A stretch of DNA of 64,000 nt from Daphnia carinata (Eukaryota > Arthropoda > Branchiopoda > Diplostraca > Daphniidae), in NCBI RefSeq assembly GCF_022539665.2, contig NC_081332.1:1323773-1387772 (forward strand), written 5' to 3'. Positions within the stretch are counted from its first letter, which is position 1. Each line of letters starts with the position of its first letter. The notes beneath the pieces are model-generated. The model was not told the DNA's origin. It made no database searches and saw nothing but the letters and a program-made list of their open reading frames with translations. Position numbers and translations under genes: made by a program. This document shows positions 56,121 through 64,000 of the stretch, piece by piece.

Positions 56121-58139
56121 TCAAGTCCTTAGAACCTTAGGTAAAGATTTTGGAGTGTTCAATCGAAAATTTATCAACACAAGAGATAAATGTTCGCCGG
56201 CAAAACAAAGGAAAGACACGATACTGCCAAAGATTAAGACGTAAAACGCTCCCGAGAAATTCTTCAATGAAATTTTCGTTCGGTTATCAAATAATTTGCC
56301 TCGTTGCTTTTCCTTAGCCTCTTTGAGACAAAAATTGCCGTTTTGATTTTTTTCCTGTTCACGTCGAGTCCAAAAATCAATCAATCCGGCTTGATGCAGC
56401 TCCATGAATCTGCGCCAAACAGGGAAAAAATTACCAGAAGTAAAATTTTAAAAATTTTAGCAGTACCCCTTAACAAAGATTTTGGTATTGGGACTCTTTT
56501 TGGGCAGGACCCATGCCAAAGATCCCGGAGTTGGATCTGTTCTTCTAGCCAGGGCGAGATTGCATTTATTTGTAGCCTTAAAATCTTGATTGATCATCAT
56601 CAGAGCGCCAAACATACCCTTTAAAGCATCAAAACAAGGAAAAAAGCAGCTAAAGTAAATGTTTCGACCTGAAGGAAATTTCAGCCATAAAGCGTTGATC
56701 GTTTGATGTTTTTTTCTTTACCTGAATATAGGTGTACTTTTCAGATTTCACCAGTTCGATGCAGTCACGATTTGTCGCACAGCGAGACTTTGGATCTGAA
56801 CGTAACTTATCGCCCAGTTGTTTGTAGATTCCATATTTTGCTGACTAAATTAATATATATTTTTTTCTTTTAGAATGACCCAGGCCTACATGTAAGCATT
56901 GATCCAATTACCGATAGGACTATATCAATGCCCTTCCCTTCATCGACCACAAGACGAACGTTCGGTTTCAGGGCAACGTCCGTGATTGATTCGACCAGCG
57001 GTTCTGCATTTGAGCCCAAGATGTAAGCAACTAAGACACTGTTGTATGCGCTACTTAGCACGAATGTGCCCAAACACCAAGAACCCAGAACAAAACAAAC
57101 AGCTAATCTTGTTATTTGCGGCACTTTGCCTCCTGAGTGAAAAGGAATTTTTACATTTTTTATTGGAATCGGATTAAATTGAATATTCTTTACCTTGGCC
57201 TAGGAGAATTCCATAAACTTCGAAAATTATTTGTCCTGCTGTTGAACGTTTTGGACGATGCATTGCATTTTGCTTCCATCCCAAGCCAACAGAGCGGATG
57301 GTTCCAGGCATCGGAATAATTGAAAGGTAAGTGACAATCGCCGTGATAGGAATCAGTAATAGCAATGCAACCCAGACCTGTTTATTTTCGTAATAATGTA
57401 CAACTGTTGTTTACAATCCATACCTTCAATGTGCTTACCATTTTAGGAAGATATATAGTTAACAATTAACTTACTGAAATCTGGAAGGGTTTGATGATTG
57501 CTGCCGCATTGCTTGTTGATTCAGGCATTGGCATCAGGACAACGGCTGCCGTGTAGTAATATCCTTCAGCGAAATCCATCGACATTATACGGCTAGTTGT
57601 CATTAATATGGTTCCCATCATTAAATCACATCGCTGGAAGGTAATCAAAGCAGATTGGTAATGTCATAGCATTATTTGAGCACACAGAAAAAAGGAATGT
57701 AACGGACTCCCTTTTCCATGTAATAAGCAAATCCCGGTAACGAATCACTTTGCTTTTCTATGGAGTTGTCGTTCACCTGCAAGTACGAATACCTATATAA
57801 CAAAACAATCAAAAAGGTATAAAAAATTTTAAAAAGCATCGTTCAAAGTTGATTTCAGGTGACTTACGTGAAATTAAAACGTTTTGATAGTACAGCCAGA
57901 GTTATAGCTGCCACTCCGTCTACCCTAACTATTTGACCGGTGCTGTTTCTTATCACAGTAGCGTGAACTAACGCCACCTGGGAGTAAATAAAGGTGACGA
58001 TAGTTTAAAAAATCATTAAAGAAGCAAACCTAAAATCCCATTGTACCAGTGGCCCGACATTCAGGTGTTTTCCATTCAATGAATTGCAATCGCTTGATAC
58101 AAGTTCAATTAAGAACAACGTCAAGTGGAGTGTTTTCAT
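56121..58139 (-). CDS. Ionotropic receptor (IR) 4
   Basis: Nine exons in transcript order: 58047-58139, 57868-57977, 57708-57792, 57475-57633, 57194-57377, 56912-57132, 56722-56844, 56467-56618 and 56121-56409, 471 residues. It is a tandem paralog of IR3: exons 2, 3, 4, 6, 7 and 8 have identical lengths. The signal peptide is MKTLHLTLFLIELVSS. S1 includes KRFNFTYSYLQVND and MDFAEGYYYTAAVV. M1 is VWVALLLLIPITAIVTYL. M3 is VCFVLGSWCLGTFVLSSA with AYNSVLVAYI. The last exon gives FMELHQAGLIDFWTRRE and M4 (GAFYVLIFGSIVSFLCFAGE). The donor after exon 3 is GTCCGT, a poor match to consensus, where IR3 has GTACGT; the frame is otherwise intact. Confidence 0.85.
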
Positions 58140-59369
58140 CACGAAAAGACGTGAACCTGTAACGGCTGTATCTTCACATATGCTGGTCGAAGGAGAAGAC
58201 CCGTGCTTTTTAACCACATGGACACATTTTGTATCCTGCTTCAATCACCACGGAAACGTAATTTTTAAAAACACGGTAAAACTCAGATATATTTCATCTA
58301 TATTTTTTCCTTTGTCTTTCAACTAACACAATTCCAGGGTTTCGCGAGAGTGGTTCGTTCAAAGCTATTGTTGGTTGCGCAGTAGACATGGATCTATAAT
58401 AGAAAGCAACCAAAGATGCTAAGACTGTCACAAACAGCTAATGATAGAAATAATTGAACGCCTCTGCCATCAAAAGATATTTCAACAAAACTTCTGTCAA
58501 ACACAAAAGAACCGTGCACCGAACTCATGTTTCTGTCTTTCGTGAAAGGAAAGAAGACTTTCATGACAGGTAGAATAAGTTGTTCAGAATCACCAATAGA
58601 CAACGTCATTTCCATGGCTCGGGATCACATAGGCTAACAAATGATCGATAAAGATTGGAAATGAAATTGCAATGGAAGGCGCTCACATGTCCCCACAGAT
58701 GACCTTCAGTAACAACAAGTGAACCGTAAACATCTCGGAGTGAACAATAACAACTGTCATCAACTATCAACAATCAAGCCGTCATTACGATGGCGATGTG
58801 ATAAACGTGTGCACACGACCCATCACCATCATTTTACCACTACCCGTTACTGACGGAGAAGTCTCAATCTACAAAAAGGTTCGTTGACGTTATTCGCACT
58901 ACTGGCTGACAAAAGCGGTGATGGAGCTTGTATTCTTTCACATCTGTATATCGTATGAATTATGCAGCATTCTATTGTGGATCAAATCAATACGACAAAA
59001 ACGAAGTGGGTAGCTACAAACAAGAAAATTCAACCACTAATATAGTACCCGATACGGTTGCAGTATCTCTGCGTAAGTTAAGCTCAATGTCATTTGTTCA
59101 TCGTTTCGATTGCAGCTCCAAAACAACCGCTTGGCAAACTTGTCTTGAAAATTTCGATATTGTAACGTTAAAAAAAGTAGAAATGACGAAAGATAATCTT
59201 TACACAGTTTATAGTGAAAAAAGGTAAACATTTTCCCCATTATTAATTCTTTGTCAATATTTCATGTTCCTTATGTTCCATATTGTTTCATATTTCCCAG
59301 AACTGATTTCTCGTTTTTTATTTACAGCGTCCTTTGAAGTGACTGTCTTTAGCCGGTAGATGTACGCCA
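58140..59369. other. Region right of IR4, unresolved ORFs
   Basis: No gene is firmly supported. A 99-codon + strand ORF at 58928-59227 ends at a possible donor (AAAAAG|GTAAAC), but splicing to the next acceptor (59327) gives a stop within three codons. A 73-codon minus ORF lies at 58394-58615. The interval should include the IR4 promoter. Confidence 0.4.
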
Positions 59370-59774
59370 ATGAAGCAGGCCACAAGTAGTCCGCACAATC
59401 ACCAAGTGAAACAATCCCAAGATGTGCTTCAAGGTAAATTTTATTTGTCAAAGATTTGGCGCCCGTTTTATTGGCCTCGATCAAACCAATAATAAGGAGG
59501 GTTTTTCATTTCCCAATGACAATGTTGATAAAACTTGCAGACCTTGCTGAAATACGTACGGAAGTGACACAAGAGGAAACGTAATGACATCATCAGTGTC
59601 GGAAGAATTTCTCCCAACGAGGACGGGGGTACAACACAACCTCTTTCACTTATAGGACGAACAGAATAGCACAGATTACGGACACGCTATACATGGAATT
59701 CATCGTGCAGAACGAAAGCTCTGCAGCAAGAGAATATGCCTCAAGCGGGAGTATAGAGTCTGCATCCGTACATG
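59370..59774 (+). CDS. Possible small three-exon gene, unknown
   Basis: Exons 59370-59433, 59541-59580 and 59656-59774 keep phase with GT-AG borders and read MKQATSSPHNHQVKQSQDVL, then DLAEIRTEVTQEETTNRIAQ, with coiled-coil character. After the last border the frame reads on for about seven codons to a TGA at 59799-59801; alternatively, splicing to the acceptor at 59964 meets a stop at once. The product would be about 75-82 residues without a signal peptide or TM segment. A separate open stretch at 59962-60180 (FVYNKNSPVCFTAETFTW) may belong to it through an exon I could not place. Low certainty. Confidence 0.3.
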
Positions 59775-60271
59775 GTAATGCTAAAATTAAAGCCTGAAGG
59801 TTGAGCAATGCTCGAGTGACGTGGAAACGTGGGAGACAGTTGTAATCAATCATGGTTGCAATCTCGTTCAAGGAAACTGACGCAATCAGGGGAAATCCCA
59901 TAATGCCGAAAGGCGGTATACTTACGGTATTTGTATAATTTCACGTTTCCCTTATGCTAGATTGATATTCGTCTACAATAAAAATAGTCCCGTCTGCTTT
60001 ACCGCAGAAACCTTTACCTGGAAAGACCCAAACATTCCGGATTTTCCGGTGATTGTGGAGAAGGAGGTAATCAAAGGATACTCGGTAATACCTAAGGTAA
60101 TAAAAAAAAAGGAAAGAAAATCGTTCTCCCACAATACCGCTGACAGGCTCCTCTGCAATCCCATTCTGCAATGGATATAAAGCTTTGAATAATAGCATTG
60201 ATTCGATGTCAGTCTCCTGTGTCTCAGCACAACGAACCCAACTACAACTAGTCAAAAAAGCTAACTCCATT

Positions 60272-60811
60272 ATGCATTCACTGAAAACACTGGTAAGGCT
60301 TCACACTATGTTTAAAAATAATACTCCAGTTTTTGATAGATTAAATTTTTTTTTTCAGATAATAGCTCTATTGGTGTTTGTTTGCGCCATTGTTGCCCGA
60401 CCTATGATTCAATTAGATTCTGAATCTAATGACGACGTATATCACAGTTTGAATGTTCAACAATTACCTGTCGGCTATCATAGTTCAACATCCAACAGTC
60501 CTATCCTGCAATCAGAAAACAATTCAATATTGCCATTACCTCTGCGGAAGGATCGCTTTAAAAGTATGTCGGACTCATTTACTCAGCAAGATTAAGTTAG
60601 GAAAATTTTAGGAAACATGTTTAATAATGACTTTTACTTGAACATAGGAAATACGGTGGTACAAAATCATAACGGAATACGTTATAACGGCATAACTATT
60701 AAACTTCCAGAAGGCGATGGCCTCGCTAATTCACTGGTGTCATCCAGCACGGAAAAACCACGAACGAAGCCAGGCAACCGACTGACTCGTATTCATATCC
60801 GGATAGGGTGA
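60272..60811 (+). CDS. Secreted prepropeptide with furin site
   Basis: Three exons, 60272-60292, 60359-60563 and 60648-60811, join in phases 0 and 1 and give 129 residues. The signal peptide (MHSLKTLIIALLVFVCAIVA) is followed by an acidic, Ser/Asn-rich propeptide. The exon 2-3 junction then creates LRKDRFKR, which fits the furin pattern R-x-K-R. Cleavage would release a C-terminal peptide of about 54 residues beginning NTVVQNHNGIRYNGI and ending in a basic stretch (RLTRIHIRIG). The C-terminal Gly could serve as an amide donor, as in neuropeptides, although it lacks a following basic residue. There are no cysteines after the signal peptide. No family is recognised; a hormone-like or defence role is inferred from the processing layout only. 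Confidence 0.68.
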
Positions 60812-61062
60812 TGTTTGGTATAGAGATTATTTGTGTATTTACAATCGTAGGTGTAAATAAAATTTCGCGGTATGTTTTTTAGTGGGTTTTAATCTCAAAA
60901 TGTTTACCATTTCGGTACGCAGATTCTCCGTACTAAACAAATATTTTAGCAAGTAAAGCCTTTACTAACAAAGAACGGAACGTTGTTTGGCTTCCTGGCA
61001 CAGTCGTTACCATGTAAAAGATTTCATGTTTTAAAATCAAAATGCAAAATTAAATAAAATAA

Positions 61063-61135
61063 ACCTCTGTGGCCTAATGGATAAGGCACCGGCCTCCTAA
61101 GCCGGGGATTGCGGGTTCGAGTCCCGCCAGAGGTA
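61063..61135 (+). tRNA. tRNA-Arg (anticodon CCT)
   Basis: A full cloverleaf can be folded. The acceptor stem ACCTCTG pairs with CAGAGGT, the D arm contains GGCCTAATGGATAAGGC, and the anticodon stem CCGGC/GCCGG encloses the loop CTCCTAA. The T arm is GCGGGTTCGAGTCCCGC, followed by the discriminator A. It reads AGG codons. A-box and B-box promoter sequences are present within the gene. There is no intron, and CCA is not encoded. A clear T-run terminator is not obvious immediately downstream. Confidence 0.95.
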
Positions 61136-61492
61136 CAGGTAATGAACGATAAGTGGGAATGTCGTATACATTGCCTTTTTCAAAGAAGAGATATGCAAGA
61201 GATGATTTAGAAAATTCTAACACTGTCATGAAATACGGTTTGACTCCTATTCAAGCCAGTGAAACAATCTGATTTCACTGCTTCGGTACACGAAATCCAG
61301 TTAGTGCAATGCAACTTTAACATGCATCTGTTTATTCGTGAAAATAGGTGGGTTTATAGCAGAGTAAATTCGGGCCTGCAGTAAAACGAACTATTACATT
61401 ATATGGCATTGCAACGAGCAAACATGTCTGGTTGAAAGTTTGATTTCCATCTTACAGGGTTGTCAATGCAATTTATGATTCATGATTCACAA

Positions 61493-61982
61493 ACATGCAC
61501 TAGGGCTCGGCCCCGATTGTCTTTGATCGGGGCAAACCGCGGTTTTTCATTTAAAAATCGTCAAACCGTGGGTTCGGTTTGGTCTTTGACTGCGGTTCGG
61601 TTTGCAGTTGGGCAAAACTGGTTTGAACCACCATTAAAATTTTTTTTTAAATTTTACTAAAATTCCAAATCAAATAATTATCACTAATTGTTGTGAGCGT
61701 AATGACGATCAGTAACTTGTTGTAAATCAAATTTCCGATCAGACTTGTAGGCATCGCGATAGAAATTGGTCGATGCTTCCGCCATCTAGCGACAAAATCT
61801 GTTACTGATGTTATTGTCCTATGCAAACCATAAAACCGCGGTACAAACCGTCAAACCGCGGTTCAATCGGTTTGAAAAAACGGCAAATCGAACCGCACCG
61901 GTTTGTCTCTTTAAAAAAAAAAAACCGCGCGGGTCGGCCAAAATCGTGCCCCATCGTCGCGGGGCCGAGCCCTAACATGCAC
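61493..61982. mobile_element. hAT-type miniature element with 8-bp target duplications
   Basis: The element spans 61501-61974 (474 bp) and begins TAGGGCTCGGCCCCG, with the inverse GGGGCCGAGCCCTA at its end. Perfect 8-bp direct repeats ACATGCAC flank it (61493-61500 and 61975-61982). An 8-bp target duplication and TAGGG-type terminal inverted repeats are hallmarks of the hAT superfamily. The interior has many AACCGCGGTTT-like subterminal repeats and no transposase ORF, so it is non-autonomous. It lies about 360 bp downstream of the tRNA gene. Confidence 0.88.
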
Positions 61983-64000
61983 CTGCATGCACAAACAATG
62001 AAATACTTTTTTTCATTTACGTCACTATTCTTCCGTTTGGCAACGAAGCGAGCGATCCGGCCTGGCCCTCTGCTGGTAATTTCGCACCTGTTTCTTGTGT
62101 TCCTCCCTGTTCAGAATTTTAAAGCATGGTGCCGGCAGCCAAGGCTTCCGGGCGAAAGCTATAGCTGGAGATGGTTGCTGTCGTGATACTGCGGATTGTC
62201 GTTCCTACGGATCCGTAAGTTTTATTTCTATTCATATTAGTTTATCGAGCTTGCCACAGCTGCTTGAAAATAATATTAAGTTCATGCGATGGAGTGATTC
62301 ATTTTCTTAATTTACAGTAGTGACCAATTGTTTCTGATACGTAAACTTTCATGGTGGAGTCAGTCATATATTAGCCATGCATGATTTTGACATCAATTGA
62401 TTGATGGCTGTAAATTTATTGAATGCTTGATTGTTACTAAGGATGTCTTGATTTTATTATCAGCTAGGATATGGGAAAGCTCTATCCTGAGTATCTTTTA
62501 ACAAGTGTGGGCCGAAGTACCTTGACCTGTGTTTAGAATGGCTGTGTTATGGTGTGAAATCTGGTAACTTGTGACAAATCAATTACTGTATGTGCAATTG
62601 TTTAGGAAAGGCAATGGCTGCTGCATGTCCCGTTAAAGGTGTGTTAAGATGTCTGACTCAGTTTACGTTTCTTGGTTACATGAATGGTCTGTGTCTAAGC
62701 TGATTTTTATGATTTAAATCATTTTCACGACCATGGGTTTTGGTTCTTAACACATTTTTTCTTTACAGCTGTAACTGGCAATTCCGTGTACATGTGGGTC
62801 CTTTTGATTCTTCATTCATTGTGCGCTTTGATTGGTGGGAGCCTTTTTTAAAAATGATAGTATGATTCTAATGACTGTGGTTTGTTTCTTAGGTACTTTA
62901 CTTTAATAGCTGCTCCCCACCACTCAACCTGTTTTCCATATTACAGGTGTTACATGTGACCGTGCAAGATAAGTTGAATTTGCTTTGGCTATTGGATTGT
63001 AAGGGGGACTTGAGCTAGTCATGGCGAACACTTATGCTGCGTACGGATATGGCTGCTCTGCAGTTTCTTTGAAATAGGTGGTCTCATTTTAGCGACGCCA
63101 TGTGATTTTAGGTTAGTATTCTTTTGTTGATGTGTTCTTGCCCCTGTGATGAGTTTCCGCTCTGCTTTAATTGGCTTCCGGCAATCCCGTATCTGGGGGT
63201 TACAAACGGGGCACTTGTTGCTTGTTTTAGATACTCTCGGGAAGGTCTGAGATATGGCTTTGCTCTTGATGTAGAGCTGTACGCTCTAGCCGGGCGGCCT
63301 TTTCATGAAGGTGTAGGGGAATAGAAAGATTTCGACTGGAGCGTTATTAGGCCCATGATGTTCGTTCCAACGGACTAGGCGTTGACTTCCACGTACGATT
63401 GGAACTGCTTCTATGGCTTGCTTTTTGAGTCTAATGTGCGGGTTGCGGGATGCTTTGGTTAACTGCAAAACTCAATTCAGACTAGTCTGTCGAAAGCCAA
63501 ATTTACTGCTCTGCGTCTGAGGGGATTCGCATGTTTTAATGTTGGTTTGTGTTTAAGCTTAAGGGTATAGCTTAAACATTTCCTTTTCATTAGGATTTAC
63601 ACGTTTTGTGTGGCGAACAAGAGGAAACCAACAAAAAAAAAACATCTCTCTTCTTGTGATCTGTTATTTCTTACCCCCCTCTAACACACAAGAGCAGCTC
63701 CACTAAAATAATAAAACAAAAATGTATAAGAAGAATGTCGAATTCTTTTGATTTTTACTGACACATTTTTTTCATTAGGATTTACACGGCTGGTTGTGGG
63801 TTCAATGGATGTTGGAGATTATCAATGAAATTGGTCTGTATTCATTGAGCATTGATGTTGTGAAGTCTGAGTGGCTGTGCATAATGTTACCATCTTGTTC
63901 TAGGTTACGTAGGATAGACAGATTGGGTGCCATTGCTTTGTGTAAATTGTGCCTCTACATCAATCAAGTAAGTTCATGATTATTTCTAGTTTTGGTTATA
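61983..64000 (+). ncRNA. Spliced-looking region without ORFs, possible ncRNA host
   Basis: No ORF over about 70 codons is convincing here. A GC-richer start near 62035-62220 with a donor (GGATCCG|TAAG) looks like a promoter and first exon. Several acceptor-like tracts follow, including a repeated CATTAGGATTTACACG at about 63590 and 63774. A C-box-like GTGATGA at 63146 and CTGA at 63247 would suit a C/D snoRNA, and a GGATA...TATCC hairpin near 62466 could belong to an H/ACA type, but neither fold is complete. A non-coding host gene is plausible but unproven. The true end may lie outside the window. Confidence 0.22.

Noticed and set aside
59962-60180. Open frame with FTAETFTWKDPNIPDFPV
   Set aside because: It reads like protein, but splicing from the exon at 59656-59774 gives an immediate stop and no other in-phase donor was found, so it was not made a separate gene.

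Overview
The window looks like arthropod nuclear DNA, most likely from a branchiopod crustacean such as Daphnia. The reasons are dense short introns (often 60-80 bp) with GT-AG ends, animal housekeeping genes, a lineage-type cluster of ionotropic receptors, and long A/T homopolymers between genes. The species is inferred; no database search was run. Gene models were built by hand from splice sites and reading phase. In every full model the exon lengths sum to a multiple of three.

Left part (0-16 kb): GET1/WRB (+) and nudC (-) are convergent, and nudC diverges from a TAB2/TAB3-like adaptor gene (+). An orphan signal-anchor exon lies on the + strand inside the large third intron of nudC. A two-exon gene (-) follows, encoding a secreted, Tyr-rich and then acidic repeat protein of about 1,275 residues, much of it an 11-residue EKVAEPV-type repeat.

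Middle (16-26.6 kb): mostly homopolymer-rich intergenic DNA around two tandem four-transmembrane genes (-). Their first two intron positions match those of four-TM genes 12-18 kb away.

Array (26.6-42 kb): four tandem units. Each carries a five-exon gene for a small secreted peptide with a conserved TATA promoter. Units A and B are nearly identical 2.76-kb duplicates in which only the tail of a four-TM gene is left. Unit C has an intact four-TM gene, an intact peptide gene, one exon of a neighbouring CxxC gene and a headless peptide gene. Unit D has a decaying four-TM gene, an intact peptide gene and an intact CxxC gene. In units C and D the peptides contain two Cys-x9-Cys helical modules joined by an acidic linker. 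I do not recognise this family, and it is the best candidate here for something undescribed.

Right part (42-64 kb): a divergent pair of small secreted proteins share an alternating-Asn motif (NxNxNxNENxN). Next come four ionotropic receptor genes, two on + and two on -, facing each other tail to tail, with nearly invariant nine-exon structures. A furin-site prepropeptide gene, a tRNA-Arg(CCT), a 474-bp hAT-type miniature transposon with perfect 8-bp target duplications, and a spliced-looking region without ORFs complete the window.
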